Source: an uncultured Phocaeicola sp.
GTDB taxonomy: Bacteria; Bacteroidota; Bacteroidia; Bacteroidales; Bacteroidaceae
Reading direction: 5' to 3'
Assembly (NCBI GenBank): GCA_944320885.1
Contig: CALUJE010000018.1
Location: 1 to 62,556 of the forward strand
DNA length: 62,556 nucleotides
Positions 33,214-42,324 of the stretch are shown in pieces. A program made the translations under genes and the position numbers. Position 1 is the stretch's first letter; every line of letters begins with the position of its first letter. The notes under the pieces were generated by a model. It was not told the DNA's origin. It searched no databases and saw nothing but the letters and a program-made list of their open reading frames with translations.

Positions 33214-35466
33214 TCAGATTCTTGTCACAGACTGAACATTCTTAATCTGTCGCAATGTAGTACAAAGCTTGTTTATATCATCTACATCATAAACATACAC
33301 TTCTAATTGCCCCTCAAAAATACCCTCGTTAGATTCGATGCTTAACTTATGTATATTTACATTCAGATGCTTAGATATAACTTGTGTTATTTCATTCAAC
33401 AGACCAAAATCATCAATACCCTTTATAGAAATACTAGCCGTAAACAACATTGTTCTATGTGTGTTCCATACAGCAGCCAACAAACGGTTGCCCTGACTGC
33501 TTTTCAATTTGGTAGCGATAGGACACTGACGTTTATGAATAATAACATGGTCATTTTCATCAATATATCCCAATACGTCATCGCCCGGAATAGGTTTACA
33601 ACATTTCGCAAGTATAAAGACCTTATTAATATTAGCTTCAGTCAATATTACAGGTTTCTTTCTATCAAGATCTTTCACTGAAAACGTATTCGGAGTTTCA
33701 ACAACTTCCGGTTGAGGAACTTCCTTCGTCTTCTTACTAAACGGGAATATATATTTTTTCCAATTTATATTTCCAGTTTTTTCCTTTAACTCATTTCTAT
33801 CTTCTTCACCTAATACCAATGTTTTCTGTCCCAAGGCTATCAGAAACTTCTCACGAGGCATTTGATGGAGTGTAAGCAATTTGTCAACGTTTACACTATT
33901 CATTTCAATATCCTCTTTCTCAAAAAAGTCTCTTAATATATCTTCTCCTTGTTTTTGAGCCTGCCGCTGCTCACGCTTTAAAATGGACAATATTTTAGCC
34001 TTTGCCTTTGCCGTCGTCACAAAATTCACCCATGAAGGTTGTATACGCTGGGCTTTTGATGTCAAGATTTCCACCTGATCACCACTTTGCAAACGATGAC
34101 TTAAAGGTACCAGTTTATGATTTACTTTTGCACCAATACAATGACTTCCTAAAAATGTATGAATAGAAAAAGCAAAATCAAGTGCAGTACAATTTTGAGG
34201 CATTGTCTTAATTTCTCCCTTCGGTGTAAAGACAAATATTTCCGAGGCAAAAAGATTTAATTTGATTGTATCCAGCAAATCCATTGCATCCGGTTGTGGA
34301 TCGTCTAAAATCTCCTTGATAGTATGAAGCCATTTTTCCAACTCGCCTTCATCTTCACTTCCACCGCCTTCCTTATACTTCCAATGAGCAGCAAATCCCT
34401 GTTCTGCAACATCGTCCATTCTCCGGCTACGGATTTGTACTTCAATCCACTGTCCCCGATTACTCATCAAAGTCACATGCAAAGCCTGATATCCATTAGC
34501 TTTAGGATGATTCACCCAATCACGCAATCTGTCAGGATGAGGTTTATATATTTTGGAAATTGCCACATATATGTTAAAGCATTCATTCAATTCTTCCTGT
34601 ATAGCTTTAGGTTTAAAAATGATTCTTACAGCCAGAATATCATAAATCTCTTCAAACGTAATATGCTTGGTCTGCATTTTATTCCATATGGAATATGGGG
34701 ATTTTATACGTGCCTTGATTTCATATTCAAGCCCCATCTTATCCAATTCAGCACGAATAGGCGCAGTAAACTCCTCAAAAACTTCATCACGGGAAGCCTG
34801 GGTAGCAGCCAATTTATTCTCTATCTGCTGGTATTGCTCCGGATGTTCATATCTGAAACTAAGATCTTCCAGCTCAGTTTTAATTTTATTTAATCCCAAA
34901 CGATTGGCTAATGGAGCATATATATAAAGCGTTTCACCTGCAATTTTATATTGCTTATTAGGCAACATTGAGCCTAATGTACGCATGTTATGTAACCTGT
35001 CAGCGATTTTTATAAGAATAACCCGAATATCATCTGACATTGTCAACAACAATTTCTTGAAATTCTCGGCCTGAGCAGAAGCACGATCTCCAAAGATACC
35101 ACCTGATATCTTGGTAAGTCCGTCAACAATTTGTGCTATTTTGGGACCAAAAAGATTGGATATGTCTTCTACCGTATAGTCTGTATCTTCAACAACATCA
35201 TGCAAAAGAGCCGAACAGATGGAAGTAGAACCGAGTCCGATTTCAGAACAGACAATTTTAGCTACGGCAATAGGATGCATGATATAAGGTTCACCAGACC
35301 TTCTTCTTACTCCTTTATGAGCTTGCTTCGCAAAATTAAAAGCTTTCGTTATAATTTCTACTTTTTTACGATGCTTTGTCGCAAGATATGCATCCAAAAG
35401 TTCCTGAAAAGCATTATTAATCAGCGATTCATCTTGCATTTCTCTGATCTGTAAATTATCATTCAT
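33214..35466 (-). CDS. Bifunctional (p)ppGpp synthetase/hydrolase (Rel/SpoT)
   Basis: The enzyme makes and degrades the stringent-response alarmones. I chose the ATG at 35466 (750 residues); a GTG at 35496 overlaps the mltD end, and a strong Shine-Dalgarno AGGAGG lies 7 bases before this ATG. Domains in order: HD hydrolase with intact metal motif (SALLHDVVEDTDY, about 84-96), the synthetase domain (KSPYSIWNKM, GYQALHVTLM), TGS (FTPKGEIKTMPQNCTALDFA), a Cys/His region (CCKPIPGDDVLGYI) and a C-terminal ACT domain. The intact HD motif suggests a SpoT-type enzyme able to hydrolyse ppGpp. It is the last gene of parA-parB-DUF5683-mltD-rsh. Confidence 0.95.
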   Translation of the reverse strand: MNDNLQIREMQDESLINNAFQELLDAYLATKHRKKVEIITKAFNFAKQAHKGVRRRSGEPYIMHPIAVAKIVCSEIGLGSTSICSALLHDVVEDTDYTVEDISNLFGPKIAQIVDGLTKISGGIFGDRASAQAENFKKLLLTMSDDIRVILIKIADRLHNMRTLGSMLPNKQYKIAGETLYIYAPLANRLGLNKIKTELEDLSFRYEHPEQYQQIENKLAATQASRDEVFEEFTAPIRAELDKMGLEYEIKARIKSPYSIWNKMQTKHITFEEIYDILAVRIIFKPKAIQEELNECFNIYVAISKIYKPHPDRLRDWVNHPKANGYQALHVTLMSNRGQWIEVQIRSRRMDDVAEQGFAAHWKYKEGGGSEDEGELEKWLHTIKEILDDPQPDAMDLLDTIKLNLFASEIFVFTPKGEIKTMPQNCTALDFAFSIHTFLGSHCIGAKVNHKLVPLSHRLQSGDQVEILTSKAQRIQPSWVNFVTTAKAKAKILSILKREQRQAQKQGEDILRDFFEKEDIEMNSVNVDKLLTLHQMPREKFLIALGQKTLVLGEEDRNELKEKTGNINWKKYIFPFSKKTKEVPQPEVVETPNTFSVKDLDRKKPVILTEANINKVFILAKCCKPIPGDDVLGYIDENDHVIIHKRQCPIATKLKSSQGNRLLAAVWNTHRTMLFTASISIKGIDDFGLLNEITQVISKHLNVNIHKLSIESNEGIFEGQLEVYVYDVDDINKLCTTLRQIKNVQSVTRI

Positions 35467-35485
35467 GATCCTTCCTCCTATTAAA
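35467..35485 (-). promoter_or_regulatory. Strong Shine-Dalgarno before the Rel/SpoT gene
   Basis: On the minus strand the gap reads TTTAATAGGAGGAAGGATC and then ATG. AGGAGG is a full anti-SD match, rare in Bacteroidetes, and it decides the start at 35466. Confidence 0.7.
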
Positions 35486-36733
35486 TTAACGGACACGAAT
35501 AGACTTTCCCGCAGTAATCCTGTTACCCTTTATGCCGTTTAAACTTCTCAAACGACTGACAGTAGTCTTGTATTTCACAGCTATGCCTGAAAGAGTGTCC
35601 CCCCTACGTACTTTATAATATTGAGCCTTGCCTGAAGAAGCAGGAGCAGTATTCTTGACAGTCACAGACTTGCGTTTCGTAAACAACTCTGCGGCCTTAT
35701 ATGTATAAATAGAATCTTTTGCATCAATAAAGGCATTCAAAGCCTGCTGAGGAAGACGCAAAATACATTCCATACTGTTACCCGGAATTACTTCGGTCTT
35801 ATACTGAGGATTTAATGCATGTAAGGACTCTAAATCAATATTACACAAATCTGCTATCTGCTGAAAATGCAAATCCTTGGAAATATGCAACGTATCCGTT
35901 ACTATCGGCAATTGTGTCTCCATCGGACATATATTATGATCACAATAATAATTCATAATATAATTGGCTGCAATAAACGCGGGAACATATCCTCTTGTTT
36001 CTTTCGGAAGATAATTGTATATACTCCAATAATCAGTAGCGCCATTTGCACGATGGATAGCCTTATTCACATTTCCAGGACCGCAATTATATGCTGCTAT
36101 AACCAAATTCCAATCCTTATAGATATTATATAAATCATTGAGATAACGAGCTGCCGCATAAGTCGATTTTATAGGGTCTCTACGTTCATCAATCAAGCTG
36201 TTTGCTTCCAGACCATATAATTTTCCTGTTCCCAGCATAAACTGCCAAAGGCCTGCAGCACCGGCATGTGACACAGCTTTAGGATTCAACGCCGACTCTA
36301 TAATCGGAAGATATTTCAGTTCATAAGGCAAATTATATAAATCTAAAGCTTGTTCAAATATAGGAATATAAAAATTTGCCGCACCCAGCATGTAAGATAC
36401 CGAACCACGCAACCGCTCTGTATACATATCGATAAATTTACGCACTATTTCATTATAGGGCATTTCCATAATGGTAGGTATACGAGACAAACGGTCCATA
36501 TATATGGAATCAGGGAAAAAAGGATTTACAGCACCACTGTCACAGTCGAATTCCGATACCAGAAAATTCTTCGCATGCCAATCTAACAGCAGACTGTCGA
36601 CCGACAAAGTCATATTTTCCGGAATATCAATTTCTTCATTTTCACCAGTCAACTGAGAATGCACAACAATTGTTTTTTGAGCACAAAGACTGCATGAAAC
36701 TATCAACATGGCCAATATAAATACTTTTTTCAT
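35486..36733 (-). CDS. mltD: Membrane-bound lytic transglycosylase D type, with LysM
   Basis: The protein cleaves peptidoglycan glycan strands with formation of 1,6-anhydro-muramic acid. I chose the ATG at 36733 (415 residues); a TTG at 36742 would overlap the previous gene. After the signal peptide (cleavage near CSLCAQK; no clear lipobox) comes an N-terminal helical region. The SLT domain follows with the catalytic Glu in YLPIIESALNPKAVSHAGAA, then GLWQFMLGTG and AYNCGPGNV. A C-terminal LysM domain (YYKVRRGDTLSGIAVKYKTT) binds peptidoglycan. E. coli MltD has two LysM domains; this has one. Confidence 0.92.
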   Translation of the reverse strand: MKKVFILAMLIVSCSLCAQKTIVVHSQLTGENEEIDIPENMTLSVDSLLLDWHAKNFLVSEFDCDSGAVNPFFPDSIYMDRLSRIPTIMEMPYNEIVRKFIDMYTERLRGSVSYMLGAANFYIPIFEQALDLYNLPYELKYLPIIESALNPKAVSHAGAAGLWQFMLGTGKLYGLEANSLIDERRDPIKSTYAAARYLNDLYNIYKDWNLVIAAYNCGPGNVNKAIHRANGATDYWSIYNYLPKETRGYVPAFIAANYIMNYYCDHNICPMETQLPIVTDTLHISKDLHFQQIADLCNIDLESLHALNPQYKTEVIPGNSMECILRLPQQALNAFIDAKDSIYTYKAAELFTKRKSVTVKNTAPASSGKAQYYKVRRGDTLSGIAVKYKTTVSRLRSLNGIKGNRITAGKSIRVR

Positions 36734-36738
36734 GGAAT

Positions 36739-37488
36739 TCAAAATCTTAAACTACACTGCAACCCCACTCCCGACTTCTTATTAATCTGAATGGGCTGAT
36801 TCAGTGAATTGTTATTAATAATTGTAGGTTCAACCTTAAGACTAAGATCTCTGGTTATATCAAAATTGGAAAGTTCTGCATCAACATATGCATCTATAAC
36901 TGATAATGCATAGACGGCAACAAAACAAAATATACTTAAATCACGATATCTGCGATAGTAATCTTTCTTTCGCTTGAATATATTCTGCAATTGAGAGATA
37001 TTTCCTTCGACATTGTAATTAGGAGGTAAAAAATCCTTAAAACTGTTTGTATTCGGATCATCATCCATAATATCAAGATAAGCTTGCGAATAATCTGAAT
37101 ACATCTGATTGTTCCAGGTCAGTGCATAAGCACATCCCACAAATCCACCATAAACTATTGGCAATTTCCAATATTTTCTATTGTAAATCTGTCCGCCTCC
37201 CGGAATCAGCAAAGCCAGCCATGTAGCTTTCTTCGGATCGGGTATCCAACGTTTTTTCTCAACAGCTTTAGACACAGGAATCTTACTGATAGAATCACTT
37301 CCGGCATACAACGCCACCGTATCAACAGGAGCAATAAGTTCTTTCATCTGCTTTTCCTGTAAGACAATGCTATCAGAAGCCAGTGAATCTGTCTTCAATT
37401 CTTGGGCAGAAAGCTCAGGCCCTCCTACTCCCAACAATAGAAACAATATTATAATTCCAATGCGATATATATGCATCATGCGTTCCAA
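36739..37488 (-). CDS. DUF5683 membrane protein
   Basis: The 249-residue protein has an N-terminal signal or membrane segment (to about residue 28, SAQEL) and a low-complexity Ser/Asp region. The DUF5683 core follows with PKKATWLALLIPGGGQIYNR, then KYWKLPIVYGGFVG, and a further membrane segment (about 185-205). The family is common in Bacteroidetes and unnamed. Other starts (Met4 or Met5) are possible. It lies 12 bases after parB and overlaps nothing. The stable linkage with parAB, mltD and rsh suggests an envelope or growth role, which is inference. Confidence 0.88.
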   Translation of the reverse strand: MERMMHIYRIGIIILFLLLGVGGPELSAQELKTDSLASDSIVLQEKQMKELIAPVDTVALYAGSDSISKIPVSKAVEKKRWIPDPKKATWLALLIPGGGQIYNRKYWKLPIVYGGFVGCAYALTWNNQMYSDYSQAYLDIMDDDPNTNSFKDFLPPNYNVEGNISQLQNIFKRKKDYYRRYRDLSIFCFVAVYALSVIDAYVDAELSNFDITRDLSLKVEPTIINNNSLNQPIQINKKSGVGLQCSLRF

Positions 37489-37500
37489 ATATATGATCTA

Positions 37501-38397
37501 TTATTCTTGCTGTTTCAGTTTATCAAATATCTCCATTATACGCTCCAGATCTTCTTCATTATTAAATGGAATACTGATTTTACCTTTTCCATCCTTATTA
37601 CAAGACATTTGAACTTTTGTCTTAAAGAAATCAGAAAGATGAGTTTTCAGCACATCATATTCCTCAGGCAGCTTTACCGCTTTTGAAACAATCTTCTTTT
37701 CACCGCATTTTACAGCTTCACCTTCACTCAGCGCCTTCACCAGTTCCTCCACTTTCCGCACTGAATAATGGTTTTTCACGATTTCCTCAAAAATCTTGAT
37801 CTGCATCTTCGGATCATCCAATGTGAGTAAAGCCCGCGCATGCCCCATATCAATCTCCTTATTCTGCAATGCGACCTGAATGGGAGCCGGCAATTTCAGC
37901 AGACGCAAGTAATTGGAAATGGTTGTACGCTTTTTACCAACGCGCTGGCTCAAGCGTTCTTGCGTAAGTTCATACTGTTCCAACAAATGCTGATAAGCCA
38001 ATGCTATTTCAAGTGAATTCAAATCTTCACGCTGAATATTTTCGATAAGTGCCATCTCCATGACATTCTCGTCATCGGCTGTACGGATATATGCAGGAAT
38101 AGAAGTCAGTCCAGCCATCTGTGAGGCACGAAAACGGCGCTCACCCGCAATAATCTGATAAGAATCATCATCTATTTTACGCAAAGTAATCGGTTGTATA
38201 ATACCTATCTCCGCTATAGAATCGGCCAGCTCCTGCAAAGCTTCCTGGTCAAACTCACGCCGTGGCTGATTGGGGTTTACAGTTATTTTAGACAATTCTA
38301 CCTCATTAATAGAAGAAGAGCCGTTTGTTCTGACTTCTTCTGTAGAAATCAAAGCATCCAAACCACGCCCTAATGCAAATTTCTTATGTACCGCCAT
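37501..38397 (-). CDS. parB: Chromosome partitioning protein ParB
   Basis: ParB is a CTP-dependent clamp that loads at parS and spreads on DNA near the origin. The 298-residue product has the N-terminal GRGLDALI box that contacts ParA, and the ParB/Srx domain with PNQPRREFD, IAGERRFRAS (the CTP site) and ENIQREDLN. A helix-turn-helix (TQERLSQRVGKKRTTISNYL) and a C-terminal dimer domain follow. It lies 11 bases after parA. I did not find a clear parS in the window. Confidence 0.95.
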   Translation of the reverse strand: MAVHKKFALGRGLDALISTEEVRTNGSSSINEVELSKITVNPNQPRREFDQEALQELADSIAEIGIIQPITLRKIDDDSYQIIAGERRFRASQMAGLTSIPAYIRTADDENVMEMALIENIQREDLNSLEIALAYQHLLEQYELTQERLSQRVGKKRTTISNYLRLLKLPAPIQVALQNKEIDMGHARALLTLDDPKMQIKIFEEIVKNHYSVRKVEELVKALSEGEAVKCGEKKIVSKAVKLPEEYDVLKTHLSDFFKTKVQMSCNKDGKGKISIPFNNEEDLERIMEIFDKLKQQE

Positions 38398-38408
38398 CTT
38401 TATGCTTT

Positions 38409-39176
38409 CTATTTTCCGTTTCGTTTAATAATTTCCTGTGCCAAAGCCAAATAGTTTTTTGCTCCTTTAGACTCGGCGTCATACAAAATAACCGGTATGC
38501 CGTGACTCGGCGCCTCACTCAATGTTACATTGCGCTGAATTACCGTCTTGAATACCAATTCCTGAAAATGATTTTTCACTTCGTCATAGACCTGATTGGC
38601 CGAACGCAAGCGAGAGTCATACATGGTCAACAGGAAACCTTCAATGTCTAATGCGGGATTCAATTTAGACTTTATTATCTTTATTGTATTCAGCAATTTA
38701 CTTATCCCCTCCAATGCAAAATATTCACATTGTACCGGAATTATCACAGAATCGGCTGCCGTCAAGGCATTAATTGTAATCAAACCCAATGATGGAGAGC
38801 AGTCTATCAATACATAGTCATACATTTCTTTCATTGGGGCAAGTAATGTTTTCATTACTTTTTCTCTGCTGTCCAGTTGTATCATTTCAATCTCGGCACC
38901 AACCAAATCTATATGCGAAGGCACTATGTCAAGTCCTTCGATATCGGTTGTATAGATAGCTTCACGTATATCTTTCTTGTCAACCAGACATTCATATATA
39001 GAGCAATCTACTTCCTTAAGGTCAACGCCCAGTCCTGAAGACGCATTAGCCTGAGGATCCGCATCAATGACCAATACTGTTTTTTCCAATGTAGCCAGTG
39101 ATGCAGCCAAATTGATTGTAGAAGTAGTTTTTCCTACTCCACCTTTCTGATTTGCTAAAGCAATAATCTTTCCCAT
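38409..39176 (-). CDS. parA: Chromosome partitioning ATPase ParA/Soj
   Basis: The 255-residue product starts at the ATG at 39176, directly before the deviant Walker A motif (MGKIIALANQKGGVGKTTST). The frame extends 53 codons further upstream, but that stretch has no homology and includes the promoter region of surE. ATP-dependent dimers bind DNA non-specifically and move ParB-parS complexes. It is the first gene of parA-parB-DUF5683-mltD-rsh and is divergent from surE. Confidence 0.95.
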   Translation of the reverse strand: MGKIIALANQKGGVGKTTSTINLAASLATLEKTVLVIDADPQANASSGLGVDLKEVDCSIYECLVDKKDIREAIYTTDIEGLDIVPSHIDLVGAEIEMIQLDSREKVMKTLLAPMKEMYDYVLIDCSPSLGLITINALTAADSVIIPVQCEYFALEGISKLLNTIKIIKSKLNPALDIEGFLLTMYDSRLRSANQVYDEVKNHFQELVFKTVIQRNVTLSEAPSHGIPVILYDAESKGAKNYLALAQEIIKRNGK

Positions 39177-39323
39177 CTTAACTATTTTCTGTATGAAGTT
39201 TATCCACTTCTTAAAGTTGCAAATATACTCAAATATCTTCAAATATATATTTTTTGCAACAAGGCTTTCACGCAGATTAAGAATTATTCCTAAAAGTATT
39301 ACATCCCCAGCGGCTATTTTTTG

Positions 39324-39331
39324 TACTTTTG
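39324..39331 (+). promoter_or_regulatory. Putative -7 box for surE-lpxB
   Basis: TACTTTTG fits TAnnTTTG and lies 29 bases before the surE start. The -33 side is unclear. Confidence 0.4.
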
Positions 39332-39359
39332 CCAAGCAACAATTAATATATTATAAGGT

Positions 39360-40130
39360 ATGAATGATAAAAAACCTCTAATCCTGATTTCGAACGACGA
39401 TGGAGTCACAGCCAAAGGTATCAATGAATTAATCAACACATTACGTCCTATAGGAGACATCATTGCAGTGGCCCCCAATGCACCACGCTCAGGAGCGGCC
39501 TGCTCACTGACTGTAACCACCCCTGTCTTTTACAAATTAAATCATGAAGAAGAGGGATTAAAAATATTTTCATGTTCCGGGACACCGGTCGACTGCATAA
39601 AACTGGCACTGCACAGTATTGTACCCCGACGTCCGGACCTGGTTATCGGCGGAATCAACCATGGAGACAATTCGGCCGTAAACGTGCATTACTCAGGAAC
39701 AATGGGTATTGTACTTGAAGGATGCATGAAAGGAATACCATCTATCGGATATTCTTTATGTGACCATAATCCGGATGCCGATTTCAATCCGCTGAAAAAA
39801 CACATCATTGAAATAACTTCGGAAGTACTCAAACACGGTTTGCCTGAAGGAATATGCCTGAATGTAAACTTCCCGCTAACCGAAACTTTTAAAGGAGTAA
39901 GAATATGCCGTCAGACACGTGGCGTATGGAGCAATGAGTGGGCTTCTTGTCCGCACCCGTACAAAGACAATTACTACTGGCTGACCGGCTCTTTCCAGAA
40001 ATCAGAAATGGCAGAAGACTGTGATGCATGGGCTTTGTCAAACGGATATGTAGCCATTACACCGGTAAAAATAGATGTTACGGCTTATGAAGTCATAGAG
40101 CCGATGAAAAAGTGGAACCTCTCTTTTTAA
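39360..40130 (+). CDS. surE: 5'/3'-nucleotidase SurE
   Basis: SurE removes phosphate from nucleoside monophosphates, and is often tied to stationary-phase survival. The 256-residue product has the metal motif SNDDGV (11-16), the SGTPVD stretch and GGINHGDN, in the right order for the family. It is the first gene of surE-lpxB-nitrilase. The lpxB start is 8 bases after its stop. Confidence 0.95.
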   Translation: MNDKKPLILISNDDGVTAKGINELINTLRPIGDIIAVAPNAPRSGAACSLTVTTPVFYKLNHEEEGLKIFSCSGTPVDCIKLALHSIVPRRPDLVIGGINHGDNSAVNVHYSGTMGIVLEGCMKGIPSIGYSLCDHNPDADFNPLKKHIIEITSEVLKHGLPEGICLNVNFPLTETFKGVRICRQTRGVWSNEWASCPHPYKDNYYWLTGSFQKSEMAEDCDAWALSNGYVAITPVKIDVTAYEVIEPMKKWNLSF

Positions 40131-40138
40131 CGCAGCAT

Positions 40139-41287
40139 ATGAAATACTATCTGATTGTAGGAGAAGCATCCGGTGATTTACACGCATCAAACCTGATGGC
40201 TGCATTACGCAAAGAAGACCCTCAGGCTGAATTCCGCTTTTTCGGAGGAGACTTGATGAGTGGTATCGGAGGCAAACGTGTAAAACATTACAGAGAAATG
40301 GCGTACATGGGATTCATTCCCGTGTTGCTTCATTTACGCACCATTTTTGCAAACATGCGATTGTGCAAGGAAGACATTGTGGCATGGAATCCTGATGTGG
40401 TCATTCTGGTAGATTATCCGGGATTCAATCTTAAAATCGCACAATTTGTAAAGGCGCATACCCAAATTCCTGTTTTCTACTACATATCTCCTAAAATATG
40501 GGCATGGAAAACATATCGGATAAAAAATATAAAACGTGATATCGCAGAGTTGTTTTCTATCTTACCTTTCGAAGTCGACTTTTATCAAAAATACAACTAT
40601 CCCATACATTATGTGGGAAATCCTTGTGTTGATGCCATAGCCAACTTCAAAGGCAGATATAATGAGAGTCTGGACGAGTTTATCCTTTCCAACGGACTGG
40701 AACCGGAAAAACCGATTATCGCCCTTCTGGCAGGAAGCCGCAAACAGGAAATCAAAGACAATCTGCCCGATATGATTCGCGCGGCATCTCAATTTAAGGA
40801 TTATCAGCTGGTACTGGCCGGTGCGCCCAGCATCGAACCGTTTTATTACAACCAGTTCATACAGGGCTCTAATGTAAAGATTGTATACAGGCAAACCTAT
40901 CCTTTGCTGTTGTATGCACACGCCGCACTTGTCACCTCGGGTACAGCAACGCTGGAAACGGCTTTGTTCCGGGTGCCACAAGTAGTATGTTACCACACTC
41001 CTGTGGGCAAAATCATTTCTTTCCTCCGCATACATGTACTGAAGGTAAAATACATCTCACTGGTAAATCTTATTGCCAACAAAGAGGTGGTAAAGGAACT
41101 GGTAGCCGACACGATGACTGTAGAAAACATGCAGCATGAACTATCTCTTTTACTGGAAGGTAAGGCCAGAGAAGACATGTTGGCCGAATATGACCGCATT
41201 ATTAAAATTCTCGGACAGCCCGGCGCTTCTGAAAAAGCAGCCCGACAAATGATTGCGATACTAAAAAACAATTCGAACAAAAACTGA
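40139..41287 (+). CDS. lpxB: Lipid-A-disaccharide synthase
   Basis: LpxB (GT19) joins UDP-2,3-diacylglucosamine and lipid X to the tetraacyl disaccharide of lipid A. The ATG at 40139 gives 382 residues starting with MKYYLIVGEASGDLHASNLM, the family's opening. An upstream start would overlap surE. The conserved VDYPGFNLKIA, PKIWAWK and LLAGSRKQEI stretches are present. Its place behind surE is common in Bacteroidetes. Confidence 0.96.
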   Translation: MKYYLIVGEASGDLHASNLMAALRKEDPQAEFRFFGGDLMSGIGGKRVKHYREMAYMGFIPVLLHLRTIFANMRLCKEDIVAWNPDVVILVDYPGFNLKIAQFVKAHTQIPVFYYISPKIWAWKTYRIKNIKRDIAELFSILPFEVDFYQKYNYPIHYVGNPCVDAIANFKGRYNESLDEFILSNGLEPEKPIIALLAGSRKQEIKDNLPDMIRAASQFKDYQLVLAGAPSIEPFYYNQFIQGSNVKIVYRQTYPLLLYAHAALVTSGTATLETALFRVPQVVCYHTPVGKIISFLRIHVLKVKYISLVNLIANKEVVKELVADTMTVENMQHELSLLLEGKAREDMLAEYDRIIKILGQPGASEKAARQMIAILKNNSNKN

Positions 41288-41304
41288 TAACACAACCGGT
41301 CTAT

Positions 41305-42087
41305 ATGAATAGCGACAAGGACAATGATTTGACGTTTTCCATACTGCAAACAGATATCATATGGTGCAACCCGGAAAAAAACAGAGCACACATAGAGGAG
41401 CTGATTGATGCATCCCCACACTCAGACCTTTTTGTTCTGCCTGAAATGTTTACTACCGGTTTCTGTATGGCACCTCAACAAATCAATCATGCCGAACAGA
41501 AAGAAACTGTAACATGGATGCAAGAGCTGTGCCGAAAATATCATTGCGCAATTACCGGAAGTATAATTGCAAACGAAGAGAAACGTTTTTATAACCGCTG
41601 CTTTTTCATACACGAAGAAGATACCGTAACTTATGACAAACGGCATTTATTCTCATACGGAAGTGAAGACAAAGTATACACACCCGGAAACAAACGGGTC
41701 ATTGCTGAATTTAAGGGAGTCCGTTTTCTGTTGCAGATATGCTATGATTTACGCTTCCCCGTATTCTCACGCAATAAAGAAGACTATGATGCCATCATTT
41801 ATGTTGCCAACTGGCCTGTCACACGCATAAATGTATGGAATACGCTACTCAGCGCACGTGCAATGGAAAACCAATGTTATGTAATAGGAGCCAACAGAAC
41901 AGGAAGCGACCCTTGTGCTACCTATAACGGCAGCAGCAGATGTATTGACCCTTATGGAAGGATACTCGCATCGTGTACAGACTATGCGGAAAGCTCCTGT
42001 TCCGCTACAATACAGACTGCCACGCTGAAGGCCTTCCGTGATAAATTTCCTGCATTAAAGGATGCTGATAAATTTATCTGCGAATAA
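41305..42087 (+). CDS. Nitrilase-family amidohydrolase, probable omega-amidase
   Basis: The 260-residue protein has the full Glu-Lys-Cys triad of the carbon-nitrogen hydrolase family: E47 (LPEMFTTGF), K112 (YDKRHLFSYG) and C146 (QICYDLRFP). The PEMFTTGF and NWPVTR stretches resemble YafV/Nit2-type omega-amidases, which hydrolyse 2-oxoglutaramate and 2-oxosuccinamate. It is 17 bases behind lpxB and ends at a terminator. The substrate is inferred from family resemblance. Confidence 0.88.
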   Translation: MNSDKDNDLTFSILQTDIIWCNPEKNRAHIEELIDASPHSDLFVLPEMFTTGFCMAPQQINHAEQKETVTWMQELCRKYHCAITGSIIANEEKRFYNRCFFIHEEDTVTYDKRHLFSYGSEDKVYTPGNKRVIAEFKGVRFLLQICYDLRFPVFSRNKEDYDAIIYVANWPVTRINVWNTLLSARAMENQCYVIGANRTGSDPCATYNGSSRCIDPYGRILASCTDYAESSCSATIQTATLKAFRDKFPALKDADKFICE

Positions 42088-42096
42088 AGTCCAGCC

Positions 42097-42219
42097 TCAT
42101 CAGTTATAAAATTCAGAAAGATCGCCATAATTTGAAAAATCATAACCGGTAAAAGGAAAAATCATAAGTTATAAATTTAAAAATACTGGATATGATTTTT
42201 TCTTTCATCAGTTATAAAA
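42097..42219. repeat. AT-rich interspersed repeat units
   Basis: TCATCAGTTATAAA occurs at 42097-42110 and 42205-42218, and TCATAAGTTATAAA at 42162-42175. A second motif, CTGGATATGATTTTTT, lies before the third copy and resembles the reverse complement of ATAGCCTA plus flank in the units at 26347-26427. The region lies between the nitrilase gene and its terminator. Confidence 0.5.
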
Positions 42220-42230
42220 AAAACAAAAAC

Positions 42231-42260
42231 TCCAGATGCAGATTTGCGTCTGGAATTTTT
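42231..42260. terminator. Terminator between the nitrilase gene and the convergent methyltransferase-like gene
   Basis: TCCAGATGCA (42231-42240) pairs with TGCGTCTGGA (42245-42254) with one wobble, followed by an eight-base T run on the plus strand and preceded by A-rich sequence for the minus strand. Confidence 0.8.
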
Positions 42261-42324
42261 TTGTTTATGTCTGATGTCTGAAAGCCTGTGAACAATCAGT
42301 CTTCAACATGCCATCCAACTGTGA

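Noticed and set aside
38409..39335. Longer ParA of 308 residues
   Set aside because: The 53 extra residues have no ParA similarity and would cover the surE promoter. MGKIIALANQKGGVGKTT is the normal start.
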